The notes beneath the pieces were generated by a model that had not been told where the DNA came from, did no database searches, and saw only the letters and a program-made list of their open reading frames with translations. Positions 17,973 to 26,506 of a DNA stretch of 64,000 nt are shown here, in pieces. The stretch lies in assembly GCA_019694805.1 (NCBI GenBank), contig JAIBBG010000004.1:62001-126000 (forward strand). The letters run 5' to 3'. Position numbers and translations under genes: made by a program. Origin of the DNA: Flavobacteriales bacterium. Its GTDB lineage: Bacteria > Bacteroidota > Bacteroidia > Flavobacteriales_D > Sanyastnellaceae. How positions within the stretch are numbered: the stretch's first letter is position 1; each line of letters begins with the position of its first letter.

Positions 17973-19201
17973 CATTGAATCATCATCAAAAACATATAGC
18001 CATTCTTGTTTATTACAGCCTTAAAGATCCTCTTTGTGAGGGACTGATGCTATCATATCTCAAAGCACTCAAAGACAATTACACAGTATTTCATCTCATC
18101 ACATATGAGCAAAAAAAGTATGAGTTGTCCTTGGATGAGATTCGTGAATTAAAGATTCAGTTGCTCAACGAATTCAATATCGTGTGGTATCCCATGCGAT
18201 ACACAACGGGGAGGTTTTTTTTGATCAAAAAAGCTACTTCAGCCCTTAGCGGAATCAACCTTATTAGAAAGATCAATCAGAAAAACCCATTGAAGTTGAT
18301 TTGTGGAATGGCAACATTGGCGGGAACATTTGCCTTTATGGCTTCGCGATTATTGAAGATCAAATACTGTCAGTTCACATATGAGCCACATTCTTTGATC
18401 ATGATGGAAAGCGGCAAAATGAGTGCGACCTCCATTCGTTTCAAAATAGCACGTTACTTCGAAAGTAAAATTGGACTCCAATCAGAATACGTCGCATGCA
18501 CGACCAGGCATATGGTGGATGATTTACGCAAACTCGGCGCAAGAGGTAAATTGTATCGCATTCCAACGAGTGTGGATGAAGAGGTAAACCGATTCAGTGA
18601 AAGTGCAAGAGCGAGGATAAGAAAAGAACTTGGACTCACCAGCGAACCCTTGCTGATATATCCGGGAAAATTCGGTGGCATGTACAGACAGCGAGAAACG
18701 ATTTCATTGCTTTCTGAGTGGCTCAAACTTTATCCAACAGGTCATGTACTCATCATCACCGATTTTGATTTGAAGCAAATTCAAGCCTGGTTTAGAGAGA
18801 TCGGAACAGATGAACATAAGGTTCATATTCGAGGCACCGTACCATTGAAATTGATTCCAGAATATTTGAGTGCTTCCGATCTTGGATTGATAGCTTACGA
18901 AAATTTCGATTCCAGAAAATATTGTTCACCTGTAAAAACGGGAGAGTTTCTGATGTGTGGAATTCCTTATTTGGTTCAAGTCGGAACATCTGAAGACGAT
19001 GAAATAGCCGAGAAATACGGTGTTGGAGCAGTGATGCCGACTTTTGATGCAAGCGGCTTACTTTCATGCAAACCACAAATGGATCAACTTCTTGGTGAAG
19101 ACAAGATCACCCAACGCAATCGGTGTCGTTTAGCAGGAGAGAATTATCGTGGAAAAAGAAATGCATTACAATCGATGCGTGAGATTTTCAATACCTGTTG
19201 A
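17969..19201 (+). CDS. Glycosyltransferase family 4 protein (last gene of the GT operon)
   Basis: The 410-residue product starts with TTG in a TTGA overlap with the previous gene. It has the GT-B layout: IAILVYYSLKDPLCEGLMLSYL at the N-terminus, an acceptor domain with a MASRLLKIKYCQFTYEPHS segment, a LLIYPGKFGGMYRQRETISLL start of the C-terminal domain (about residue 227), and KTGEFLMCGIPYLVQVG in place of the donor-binding EAMxxGxPV motif. The early PHSLIMMESG segment is typical of GT4 enzymes of capsule and exopolysaccharide loci. It ends the operon; the next gene is convergent, 11 bp away. Confidence 0.87.
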   Translation: MTLNHHQKHIAILVYYSLKDPLCEGLMLSYLKALKDNYTVFHLITYEQKKYELSLDEIRELKIQLLNEFNIVWYPMRYTTGRFFLIKKATSALSGINLIRKINQKNPLKLICGMATLAGTFAFMASRLLKIKYCQFTYEPHSLIMMESGKMSATSIRFKIARYFESKIGLQSEYVACTTRHMVDDLRKLGARGKLYRIPTSVDEEVNRFSESARARIRKELGLTSEPLLIYPGKFGGMYRQRETISLLSEWLKLYPTGHVLIITDFDLKQIQAWFREIGTDEHKVHIRGTVPLKLIPEYLSASDLGLIAYENFDSRKYCSPVKTGEFLMCGIPYLVQVGTSEDDEIAEKYGVGAVMPTFDASGLLSCKPQMDQLLGEDKITQRNRCRLAGENYRGKRNALQSMREIFNTC

Positions 19202-19212
19202 ATAGGTAATCA

Positions 19213-19683
19213 TCACAACCCAAAATCTTCCTTTTTGATATTCTCTTTAAACTCTACGGGGACGGTTTTAGAAACCATCAGCGCCTTACCGCGGATATAT
19301 CCTTTTCCCTCAAGGGTAAACTCAGATTTAAAAAGCAAGGTGAAAAAGTCGCCGGCTATCACCTGAATGTTATCCGAAGATGCGATGCACTTTAATTTGA
19401 TGGTTGATTGAGCCATCTTAGGTATCACGGTCTTTTCTATAACCTCTACTTCACCAAGTGGTTTGCCCTCGAAAATCAGATCCACGTGAGTTTCCGTGAG
19501 TGTAATTTTATAGTTGTTCGGGTTTTCGACGGTCAGGTAGATTTCACACTCAGCGCCCTTTTCATCAAAGGACAAGACTTGAACATCAAGCACTTCTTTA
19601 ACCTCAACTTCCTTGTATACCCTACAGGAATCAAGGGAGAAAGCAATGATCGCCAATAGCAGCAACTTCTTCATCAAATTCAT
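19213..19683 (-). CDS. LEA type 2 (WHy-domain-like) lipoprotein
   Basis: Starting from ATG 19683 (a second ATG at 19674 is also possible), the 156-residue product has a short signal peptide ending in the lipobox LDSC, so it should be lipid-anchored at Cys20 or so. The mature part resembles LEA14/WHy immunoglobulin-like domains: CEIYLTVENPNNYKITLTETHVDLIFEGKPLGEVE, then a strand with PKMAQSTIKLKC. The NPNxY motif is characteristic. Such lipoproteins are common in Bacteroidota. Roles in desiccation or envelope stress are proposed for the domain but unproven here. A longer ORF upstream of the ATG overlaps the dipeptidase gene and is not used. Confidence 0.75.
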   Translation of the reverse strand: MNLMKKLLLLAIIAFSLDSCRVYKEVEVKEVLDVQVLSFDEKGAECEIYLTVENPNNYKITLTETHVDLIFEGKPLGEVEVIEKTVIPKMAQSTIKLKCIASSDNIQVIAGDFFTLLFKSEFTLEGKGYIRGKALMVSKTVPVEFKENIKKEDFGL

Positions 19684-19720
19684 TTTCGACGAGTAGATAC
19701 AAAGACCCGGCCGTTTCAGA

Positions 19721-21112
19721 TTACTTCGAATAGTAATGATGGAAATATGGAATGGTTTCAATCCCTTTGAAGTAGTTGAATACACCATAGTGCTCATTCG
19801 GTGAATGAAGTGCATCACTATCTAAACCAAATCCCATCAAAACTGTTTTTACCTGAAGTTCCTTTTCGAAAAGCGCAACGATTGGAATCGAACCACCGCC
19901 ACGAGTAGGAATCGGTTTCTTGCCATATGTCTTCAGCATAGCTTCACTCGCTGCAAGATAAGCTTTGGAATCTGTAGGAGTTACCACGGGTTCACCTCCA
20001 TGATGAGGTCGCACCTCTACTTTCACGCCTTTAGGAGCGATGGATTCGAAATGCTTCTTAAACAATTCCGTGATTTTATCACTGCTTTGATGTGGAACCA
20101 ATCGCATGGAAATTTTTGCAAATGCTTTGGATGGCAACACTGTTTTCGATCCTTCGCCGATATATCCACCCCAAATACCATTGCAATCGAGCGTAGGTCG
20201 AATACCTGTTCTTTCAATAGTAGTATATCCAGTTTCACCCCAAACATCATTGATGTCAAGATCCCTTTTATAAGCTTCGATATCGAATGGTGCTTTGTTC
20301 AATTCCGCACGCTCTGCTTCATTCAATTCTTGAACAGCGTCATAAAAACCTGGGATGGTGATGTGATTGTTTTCATCATGCATGGAAGCAATCATCTTAG
20401 CCAAAATGTTGATTGGATTGCAAACCGCTCCACCGTAAACACCACTATGTAGGTCGCGATTTGGTCCAGTTACTTCTACTTCTACATAACTCAGACCACG
20501 AAGTCCACAATCGATGGATGGTGTATCATTGGCAATGATTGAAGTATCGCTAATCAGAATGACGTCACATTTTAGGCGGTCGCGATTTGCTTTAACGAAA
20601 GGTCCGAGGTTGCTACTTCCGCACTCTTCTTCACCTTCAATCATGAATTTAATATTGCAAGGAAGAGAATCGGTCTTCATCATGGCTTCAAACGCCTTGA
20701 CATGCGAAAACATTTGTCCCTTGTCGTCACAAGACCCGCGTGCGAAAATGGCGCCGTCGGGATGAATATCTGTTTTACGGATAGTCGGTTCAAAAGGAGG
20801 CGTGTGCCACAATTCCAGTGGATCTGCGGGTTGCACATCGTAGTGACCATAGACCAAAACGGTTGGCTTTGAAGGATCAAATATTTTATCGCCGTACACA
20901 ATGGGGTGACCGTTTGTCTGGCATACCTCAACGTGATCCGCACCTGCTCTACGGAGATGATCGGCCACAGATTCTGCACATTTTGCAACATCATCTTTGA
21001 ATTTAAGGTCGGCGCTTACACTTGGTATTCGCAGCAGTTCAAAGAGTTCGTCGAGGAATCGTTGTTTGTTATCGTTGATGTATTGAATTGCCTTTTCCAT
21101 AAAATGAGTCAT
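19721..21112 (-). CDS. M20 family dipeptidase
   Basis: This 463-residue zinc peptidase belongs to the M20 family, carnosinase/CNDP-like branch. It shows the first metal ligand in VLVYGHYDVQPADP (about residues 85-98), the bridging Asp in ARGSCDDKGQ, the catalytic base pair EGEEECGS near 160, a third ligand in the DTSIIANDTPS region, and the final metal His in GLDSDALHSPNEHYG near the C-terminus. It has no signal peptide and should cleave dipeptides in the cytoplasm. The start at 21112 is 7 bases after a candidate -7 box (TATCTTCG, 21131-21124), so ATG 21100 may be used instead. It is divergent from proline dehydrogenase, which fits a shared role in peptide and amino acid use. Confidence 0.93.
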   Translation of the reverse strand: MTHFMEKAIQYINDNKQRFLDELFELLRIPSVSADLKFKDDVAKCAESVADHLRRAGADHVEVCQTNGHPIVYGDKIFDPSKPTVLVYGHYDVQPADPLELWHTPPFEPTIRKTDIHPDGAIFARGSCDDKGQMFSHVKAFEAMMKTDSLPCNIKFMIEGEEECGSSNLGPFVKANRDRLKCDVILISDTSIIANDTPSIDCGLRGLSYVEVEVTGPNRDLHSGVYGGAVCNPINILAKMIASMHDENNHITIPGFYDAVQELNEAERAELNKAPFDIEAYKRDLDINDVWGETGYTTIERTGIRPTLDCNGIWGGYIGEGSKTVLPSKAFAKISMRLVPHQSSDKITELFKKHFESIAPKGVKVEVRPHHGGEPVVTPTDSKAYLAASEAMLKTYGKKPIPTRGGGSIPIVALFEKELQVKTVLMGFGLDSDALHSPNEHYGVFNYFKGIETIPYFHHYYSK

Positions 21113-21174
21113 TAATTGGGTCGCGAAGATATTCTCCGGCAGGTATAAACATCTATTTTATATGATTGAAATAC

Positions 21175-22416
21175 ATGAGTGGAATCAGGAAAATGAATTT
21201 TTGGATATCACCGAACCTTCGCCAAATTCGCGGCCTGATGGAACCACAACCAGGCATTTCATTTGAGAACACCGAAATCGCTTTCGGTTACAAGAGCAAT
21301 TCAGAGTTGCGTAAATCCTATTATTTGTTCAGATTGATTGGAAATCCGGGCTTTGTAAGCTTCGGCAAGTTTGCCACCAACCTGGCGATCAAATTGCATA
21401 TTCCCATTGGATGGGCAATCAAAGGGAATATTTTCAAGCAATTCTGTGGAGGCGAGAACATTCCTGAATGTGCCAGAGCCACAAAAATTCTGGACCAATT
21501 TCACATTGGTACCATACTGGACTATTCGGTTGAAGGCAAAGAAAGCGAGACAGATTTTGATCACACCCGAGACGAAACCCTTCAGACACTAAAGACAGCA
21601 AAGGGTAACCCACACATTCCATTTTCTGTATTTAAAGTTACAGGACTGGCTCGTTTCGAACTATTAGAAAAAGTAAATGCCAGGGAGAAGCTTACCGACG
21701 CTGAAGCAGCAGAGTGGCAGAGAGTAAGAGGTCGAGTGGATGACATCTGTGCACTTGCCCATGAAACAGGCACCCCACTCTTCATTGATGCTGAAGACAG
21801 CTGGATTCAGGATGCCATTGATCACCTCACCGATGAGATGATGGAAAAATACAATCGTGAGAAAGCGATCGTTTACAATACTGTGCAGATGTATCGCCAT
21901 GACCGGCTCGAATTTGTAAAAGCATCACACCGCAAAGCGTTGGAAAAAGGATTTTTCCTTGGATTAAAGATTGTTCGTGGTGCTTACATGGAAAAAGAAC
22001 GTGCAAGAGCCCAAGCCATGAACTACCCTGATCCCATTCAACCGGATAAAGCCAGTTGTGATAAAGACTTTGATGCTGCGGTGGATTATTGTGTGGATCA
22101 CTTCGACCGCATTTCAATCTGTGCAGGCACCCACAATGAGAACAGCAGTATGCGTCTTGCCAAGATGATGGACGATAGAAAAATTGCCCGCAATGACAAG
22201 CGCATCTATTTTGCACAACTCTTTGGGATGAGTGATCACATCAGTTTCAATCTGGCCAATGCCGGGTATAATGTGGCCAAATACGTACCATATGGTCCTA
22301 TCAAGGAAGTTGTTCCATATCTCATTCGCAGGGCACAGGAAAACACTTCTGTAAAAGGCCAGACAGGTCGCGAATTAAGCCTTATCCTGAAGGAGATGAA
22401 GCGCAGAGGGAAATAA
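21175..22416 (+). CDS. Proline dehydrogenase
   Basis: This FAD enzyme oxidises proline to pyrroline-5-carboxylate and delivers the electrons to the respiratory chain. The 413-residue protein is the monofunctional form, without the aldehyde dehydrogenase domain of PutA. Motifs include the LFIDAEDSWIQDAID barrel strand, FLGLKIVRGAYMEKERARA (the proline/FAD-binding arginine strand), CAGTHNENSS, and a late YGPIKEVVPYLIRRAQENTS. Starts at 21175, 21193 or 21238 are all possible; the last (MEPQPGISFENTEIAF) agrees best with the usual beginning of the family. It is divergent from the dipeptidase gene. Confidence 0.93.
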   Translation: MSGIRKMNFWISPNLRQIRGLMEPQPGISFENTEIAFGYKSNSELRKSYYLFRLIGNPGFVSFGKFATNLAIKLHIPIGWAIKGNIFKQFCGGENIPECARATKILDQFHIGTILDYSVEGKESETDFDHTRDETLQTLKTAKGNPHIPFSVFKVTGLARFELLEKVNAREKLTDAEAAEWQRVRGRVDDICALAHETGTPLFIDAEDSWIQDAIDHLTDEMMEKYNREKAIVYNTVQMYRHDRLEFVKASHRKALEKGFFLGLKIVRGAYMEKERARAQAMNYPDPIQPDKASCDKDFDAAVDYCVDHFDRISICAGTHNENSSMRLAKMMDDRKIARNDKRIYFAQLFGMSDHISFNLANAGYNVAKYVPYGPIKEVVPYLIRRAQENTSVKGQTGRELSLILKEMKRRGK

Positions 22417-22815
22417 TCAACTGAATATTTTAGCCCCGCTTTTCCAAAGCATTTGACCTGCTATATAGAGTAGCAACAGTCCAAAAATGAACTTGACTTT
22501 GTGCTCTGGAAGTTTAAGCGCATACTTAGACCCAAAATAGCTCCCTACCACAAAGCCAGCTGCAATAATAAATGCGTAGTTAAACTGTATGTGTCCCGCC
22601 TTATAGTAGTTCATCACGCCGAGGACACCAACCGGCAACATCAGCACTGCCAGTGAGATACCTTGCCCCTGCATTTGAGTCATCCCCAATAGATAAACCA
22701 TAGCGGGAACAATGATGATACCGCCACCAACACCAACAAAACCGCTCAGTGCACCGGCAAGTAACCCTACCAGCAAAAGCAGCAACAATTGAGCTATAGA
22801 AAGTTCCATTTTCAT
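22417..22815 (-). CDS. TauE/SafE (TSUP) family membrane protein, half-length
   Basis: ATG 22815 gives 132 residues with four hydrophobic segments: about residues 5-25, 33-52, 70-90 and 108-125. The LLAGALSGFVGVGGGIIIVPAMVYLLG segment is the conserved glycine-rich signature of the TSUP/TauE-SafE family, which exports sulfite, sulfoacetate and related organic anions. Full-length members have two such halves in about 250 residues. This is a single half and must work as a dimer, as in other Bacteroidota small TSUP proteins. The stop codon directly abuts the end of the convergent proline dehydrogenase gene, with no gap. Substrate unknown. Confidence 0.85.
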   Translation of the reverse strand: MKMELSIAQLLLLLLVGLLAGALSGFVGVGGGIIIVPAMVYLLGMTQMQGQGISLAVLMLPVGVLGVMNYYKAGHIQFNYAFIIAAGFVVGSYFGSKYALKLPEHKVKFIFGLLLLYIAGQMLWKSGAKIFS

Positions 22816-22949
22816 AAGAATTGTGTTCACGAAGGTAGAATTTTCAGGAGAAACAGCCCACACTTCTGAAAATATTCAACACTGTACGCTTTATCACCTT
22901 GCCTTTTAATTCATCCTATTACATTTACGGCCATAATAAAAAAGAGCAT

Positions 22950-23324
22950 ATGAACTTCCCAGCAGAATTAAAGTACACCAAAGACCACGAATGGGTTAGC
23001 ATTAACGGTGACATCGCAACCATCGGTATCACAGAATTCGCACAGAGCGAACTCGGAGACATTGTGTTTGTAGAAATCGAAACGCAAGGACAAACATTGG
23101 GTGCACATGAGATTTTCGGCACCGTTGAAGCCGTAAAAACTGTTAGCGATCTTTTCATGCCTATCGCTGGAGAAGTTATTGAGGTAAATGCTGGTCTTGC
23201 TGATGATCCGGCTTCGGTGAACACCGATCCTTATGGTGCTGGTTGGATGATTAAAGTAAAAATTACTCCCGGTGCCGATATGAGTCAATTGCTGGATGCT
23301 GCAGCATACCAGTCTTTGCTGTAA
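22950..23324 (+). CDS. gcvH: Glycine cleavage system H protein
   Basis: GcvH carries the aminomethyl group between the P, T and L proteins on a lipoyl arm, turning glycine into CO2, ammonia and methylene-THF. The 124-residue protein starts at ATG 22950 (MNFPAELKYTKDHEW), matching the family N-terminus. The lipoylated Lys is residue 63, in the segment GTVEAVKTVSD. Later residues (PYGAGWMIKVK) complete the barrel fold. A candidate -7 element, TACATTTA, lies at 22920-22927. The other gcv genes are not in the window, as is common in Bacteroidota, where gcvH stands alone. It is followed 29 bp later by a VanZ-like gene. Confidence 0.97.
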   Translation: MNFPAELKYTKDHEWVSINGDIATIGITEFAQSELGDIVFVEIETQGQTLGAHEIFGTVEAVKTVSDLFMPIAGEVIEVNAGLADDPASVNTDPYGAGWMIKVKITPGADMSQLLDAAAYQSLL

Positions 23325-23353
23325 CAAAAACCGCATTAAATATTGATATCCTC

Positions 23354-23779
23354 TTGAAAAAAGGATTCATGATGATATGGGCAATAGCCGCTCCAATTCT
23401 TTGGGCGGCTATTGTTTTTTTACTTCACGTAGTAAAAATCCCACAAGAACAATCCTCACGCTGGAACGTTCCACACGCCGATAAAGTGGTGCACTTCACC
23501 ATGTTCGGCATACTCTCATTTTTATGCTGGCGATCCTGGATGTTTTTGAAAGAAAAAAGGAATCACCTACAATGGATGGTGGTCTTCATCATCTCGGTTT
23601 CTTATGGGGCTTTGCTGGAGTGGATTCAATCAGTATCGGGTACAGAACGTGATAGTGATTTCTTCGATTGGCTGGCTGATTTATCTGGCACTGCAATTGG
23701 CCTTTGGCTTGCATCCACCCAATTATTATCAATCCTCTTCGGTCATCAATTTCGGGAAACGTCGAAGGATTTTCGATAG
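23354..23779 (+). CDS. VanZ-like family membrane protein
   Basis: The 141-residue protein starts at TTG 23354 or at ATG 23369. It has four hydrophobic helices (about residues 8-25, 48-62, 74-93 and 111-127). The VPHADKVVHFTMFGILSFLCW segment, with its K(V/L)xHFxxF motif, and the later GALLEWIQSVSGTERDSDFFDWLADLSGTAIG are the family signatures. The domain is named after the teicoplanin-resistance protein VanZ, but most members in Bacteroidota have no known function and resistance should not be assumed. It often follows gcvH in this phylum, as here. Its last 51 bases overlap the convergent kinase gene. Confidence 0.88.
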   Translation: MKKGFMMIWAIAAPILWAAIVFLLHVVKIPQEQSSRWNVPHADKVVHFTMFGILSFLCWRSWMFLKEKRNHLQWMVVFIISVSYGALLEWIQSVSGTERDSDFFDWLADLSGTAIGLWLASTQLLSILFGHQFRETSKDFR

Positions 23780-24271
23780 GATATTTTTCATTCGCTCTTC
23801 TCCGGTACCACGCACCACCTCTACGGTGCGTCCATCTTTGGTCAACTCTTGATAATAGATATCATACAACCGTTCTCTGTCATCCGGATTCTCTCGCAGC
23901 GGGTCTTCAACCCAGGGTAAATCCGGCAAACACAATAGATAGAGATCGAAATCGTAAGTATGCTTCATTTCGATGATTTCCTGGTTGTGATCGCCGTACT
24001 TTTCATTCCACCATATGTCGAGCACATAAAAATCAGTGTCGACAATCAGAGCATCGATGTCCGATTTGAAAGCTTTGGTGAGATATGCACTGGTCTTGCG
24101 GGCGATATTCAAAATATCATCCTTGTCATATTCATAAGCTGAACCCTTTTCACCAAGATATTGTCGAGCATATTCTGTCACCACCCGTGAATCGAACAGC
24201 TGTTCTCCGAGCCATTTAGCCAGGGTTGACTTGCCACAACACTCGGGTCCTGTAATTGCAATTCTTACCAC
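23729..24271 (-). CDS. NadR-type nicotinamide riboside kinase-like P-loop protein
   Basis: The 180-residue protein opens with a P-loop, GPECCGKST (residues 8-16), and continues with EYARQYLGEKG, DxxDxFY-type acidic motifs (LIVDTDFYVLDIWW) and LCLPDLPWVEDPLRENPDDRE, all typical of the AAA_28/ribosylnicotinamide kinase domain that is the C-terminal part of NadR. The adenylyltransferase and DNA-binding domains of full NadR are absent. With PnuC next door (7-bp overlap at 24265-24271), the predicted job is to phosphorylate imported nicotinamide riboside, trapping it for NAD synthesis. The 3' end overlaps the VanZ-like gene convergently. Confidence 0.88.
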   Translation of the reverse strand: MVRIAITGPECCGKSTLAKWLGEQLFDSRVVTEYARQYLGEKGSAYEYDKDDILNIARKTSAYLTKAFKSDIDALIVDTDFYVLDIWWNEKYGDHNQEIIEMKHTYDFDLYLLCLPDLPWVEDPLRENPDDRERLYDIYYQELTKDGRTVEVVRGTGEERMKNILSKILRRFPKLMTEED

Positions 24272-24807
24272 GCGTAAAACATTTTAAGTGCAAAATAACC
24301 ATCTATAGACATCAACAGATACAGCATAAACATAGCGGCGCCGATAAAAAGTCTGCGCCGAACATAGATGATGACTGACAGAGAGTTGATCATGATAAAG
24401 TATAACCAGTTTTCATGCACGTAGTTCACCATGAGCCAGGTTCCAGTAATGCCGAAAGTGGTTACTACGCTATCTGCAAAAGGTAGTTTCGCATCGGTCC
24501 GCTTTTTTAAGATATAACCCGCGACCATGGCGATAAGGATTGAAGAAAACAAATAAGGAAGATGTTGTTGAACGGACCAATGCACAATAATCCATTCTCC
24601 GCTACCGGCAAACCATCCATAAATCGCAAAACCGATATAAAAAAGTTGCAGGACAGGCTCTGCGTAAAGTTTATTCCTGAAACACAGAATCGCAAGCAAA
24701 AGCGGTCCAAGGACACCGAAGAAATAACACCAAATGCTTCCATTGAGGTACAAAATCGTGTACAACAAGTTGAAGGCAACAGCTAATATTTCAAGAAGAC
24801 GATTCAT
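24265..24807 (-). CDS. pnuC: Nicotinamide riboside transporter PnuC
   Basis: The 180-residue membrane protein has about seven hydrophobic helices. It contains the PnuC features NLLYTILYLNGSIWCYFFGVLGPLLLAILCF and LFYIGFAIYGWFAG, where the WxxWxxG-like region lines the nucleoside site. PnuC is a facilitated-diffusion channel; phosphorylation by a cytoplasmic kinase traps the substrate. The gene for such a kinase overlaps it downstream, which points to nicotinamide riboside as substrate, not thiamine (thiamine-type homologs sit beside thiamine genes and TPP riboswitches, and none is seen here). A terminator of tig lies just upstream. Confidence 0.9.
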   Translation of the reverse strand: MNRLLEILAVAFNLLYTILYLNGSIWCYFFGVLGPLLLAILCFRNKLYAEPVLQLFYIGFAIYGWFAGSGEWIIVHWSVQQHLPYLFSSILIAMVAGYILKKRTDAKLPFADSVVTTFGITGTWLMVNYVHENWLYFIMINSLSVIIYVRRRLFIGAAMFMLYLLMSIDGYFALKMFYAW

Positions 24808-24824
24808 TTCATCTGGACAAAAAT

Positions 24825-24848
24825 AAAGGCCTCAATCATGAGGCCTTT
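24825..24848 (-). terminator. tig terminator
   Basis: A perfect 10-bp stem AAAGGCCTCA / TGAGGCCTTT with a 4-base loop, followed on the minus strand by TTTATTTTTG. It lies 18 bp after the trigger factor stop and just before the pnuC start. The stem is symmetrical, but the T-run on the minus strand makes tig its user. Confidence 0.85.
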
Positions 24849-24866
24849 ACTATATCAAAACTGAAA

Positions 24867-26219
24867 TTATTGATGTTGCACTTTATGTACGAATTCCTCA
24901 TAAGGCAATTCGGTCACATTCAAAGAACAATTCTGTTTCACCAAATCAACGATTTTTTCTTCATAAAGAAAATCATAAACGTTTTTAGCTTCTTCCTTAT
25001 TGGCAAGAGATTTTTTGGCGAACTCGGTCAGCATTTCGTCCTCCATAGGCAAACCATATTGCGCATAACGTGATGCCAAGATCTGTTTCACGTGATTGAG
25101 GGCGTCGTCAGGAGAAACACGAATTTCATATTGACGAATAATTTTGCCTTCAATCAATTCCCAGCGCAACTGTGCTGCATAATAAGGATAGTCGTGCTCA
25201 ACCATTTCAGGCGTTACTGGCTTTTCATTGGTGAGTGCGATGTATTTCTTCAGGAATGAATCCGGCAATTGGGGATCAATCATTTCTGTATATTTCCTCG
25301 CAAACTCGCGTTTGAAGAGATAGTCTGAATCGCGCGAAAACATTTTTTCCAAATCAGCTTTAACGCGTTCGCGTAGTTCAGACTCGCTTTTGATTTCATC
25401 AGGGCCAAACAATTTATCAAACAACTCCTGATTCACTTCATGTGGATCGATGCGTTTCAATTCGACAACTGTTAGTCTGAATTGGCTTTCCAAATGATGA
25501 ACCGCATCATGAGAGATATTCAGCATCTGTGCGAGGTCCTCATGATTGGTTGATAGCATGTGTGGATCCACCGTGATCTGATCTTCCTTTTTCAACCCGA
25601 TGAGTTTGTTCTTCGTAGTTTCATCCTTGATAAACTCAACGCTCACCGTGCTTTGGTGCTGAATCCCGCCAACTTTCACATCTCCGTTGGTATCGAGTTC
25701 TTCAAACTTAGCGATGATCATATCTTCACCAGCGCTCATTTCTGGCTCGCTCATTTTGCCGTAACGACGCGCGAGATCCTTCACTTGTCTATCGATGAGT
25801 GTATCATCAACTTTCACTTTGAAATAATCAAATGTGAGGGCATTGTTCAGATCAATATTGATTTGTGGTGCAAGTCCGAGGTGGTATCGAAATTTAAAAT
25901 CACCAGGATTATCCCAATTGCCCACTTCATCATTTTCACCCGTTGGAATTGGGCTACCCAAAATTTCGATTTTGTTTTCTGAAATGTATTTGTAAAGATT
26001 ATCCTGAATAACCTGATTGATTTCTTCCGCCAGGATACTCTTACCGAAACGCTGCTTCACCAAACTTGCTGGTACGTGACCTGGACGAAATCCGGGAATT
26101 TGAGCTGACTTTCTGTATTTTTTGATGGCGTTTTCAACCCTTTCGGAATAATCCGCTGGAGCAATGCTGATGCTCAATTCAGCATTCAGTGCATCCAGAT
26201 CGTTGCGTTCAATATTCAT
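24867..26219 (-). CDS. tig: Trigger factor (ribosome-associated chaperone)
   Basis: Trigger factor docks on the ribosome at the polypeptide exit and shields nascent chains. The 450-residue length is normal. The N-terminal ribosome-binding domain holds PGFRPGHVPASLVKQRFGKSI (about residues 41-61), close to the GFRxGKxP signature of the family. The middle peptidyl-prolyl isomerase region is strongly divergent, as is usual in Bacteroidota, and the C-terminal helical arms end with CSLNVTELPYEEFVHKVQ. The gene lies 74 bp downstream of tRNA-Leu on the same strand; a 7-bp hairpin (26251-26268) separates them. Confidence 0.95.
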   Translation of the reverse strand: MNIERNDLDALNAELSISIAPADYSERVENAIKKYRKSAQIPGFRPGHVPASLVKQRFGKSILAEEINQVIQDNLYKYISENKIEILGSPIPTGENDEVGNWDNPGDFKFRYHLGLAPQINIDLNNALTFDYFKVKVDDTLIDRQVKDLARRYGKMSEPEMSAGEDMIIAKFEELDTNGDVKVGGIQHQSTVSVEFIKDETTKNKLIGLKKEDQITVDPHMLSTNHEDLAQMLNISHDAVHHLESQFRLTVVELKRIDPHEVNQELFDKLFGPDEIKSESELRERVKADLEKMFSRDSDYLFKREFARKYTEMIDPQLPDSFLKKYIALTNEKPVTPEMVEHDYPYYAAQLRWELIEGKIIRQYEIRVSPDDALNHVKQILASRYAQYGLPMEDEMLTEFAKKSLANKEEAKNVYDFLYEEKIVDLVKQNCSLNVTELPYEEFVHKVQHQ

Positions 26220-26250
26220 GTTTTAAGAATAAAAAATCGCCCGGTTTTCG

Positions 26251-26268
26251 ATTCTGAAAAATCAGAAT
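26251..26268 (-). terminator. Possible weak terminator after tRNA-Leu
   Basis: ATTCTGA (26251-26257) and TCAGAAT (26262-26268) form a 7-bp stem with a 4-base A/T loop between tRNA-Leu and tig. The stem is A/T-rich and no clear T-run follows, so it may attenuate instead of terminate transcription from the tRNA promoter into tig. Confidence 0.3.
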
Positions 26269-26293
26269 GTTTCCCCGAACGATGACAGATTAG

Positions 26294-26375
26294 TGCGGGC
26301 GGAGGGACTCGAACCCCCATGCCTCGCGGCGCCAGATCCTAAGTCTGGTATGTCTACCAATTTCACCACGCCCGC
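26294..26375 (-). tRNA. tRNA-Leu (anticodon UAG)
   Basis: The minus strand folds as an 82-base class II tRNA. The acceptor stem GCGGGCG/CGCCCGC is perfect, the discriminator base is A, the D arm holds GGTGAAATTGGTAGAC, the anticodon stem is CCAGA/TCTGG with loop CTTAGGA (anticodon TAG), a variable arm follows, and the T arm has GGTTCGAGTCC. The 3' CCA is not encoded. It reads CUA and, by wobble, other CUN codons. Confidence 0.96.
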
Positions 26376-26393
26376 ATCCCTTTTCAGAAAGGG

Positions 26394-26405
26394 GGCGCAA
26401 ATATA
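26394..26405 (-). promoter_or_regulatory. tRNA-Leu promoter, extended -7 element
   Basis: On the minus strand TATATTTGCGCC, a perfect TAnnTTTG box plus GC-rich discriminator, identical over 12 bases to the rpmH promoter. It ends 18 bases before the tRNA 5' end. The -33 element is weak. Confidence 0.6.
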
Positions 26406-26506
26406 ATACGAAGAACCGGGAGAAGCATCGAAATTCCCTGATTTTCACATAACATAAATTTTCCTGCGGATTTACTACTTTGCAGCCGATCAAATGAAAT
26501 GGATAT

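Noticed and set aside
23354-23779. VanZ-like gene as an antibiotic resistance gene
   Set aside because: Only the domain is shared with VanZ. No other van gene is present, and the domain is widespread in bacteria without glycopeptide resistance.
24265-24807. Thiamine-type PnuT with a TPP riboswitch
   Set aside because: No TPP riboswitch-like sequence precedes the gene and the overlapping gene is a nicotinamide riboside-type kinase.
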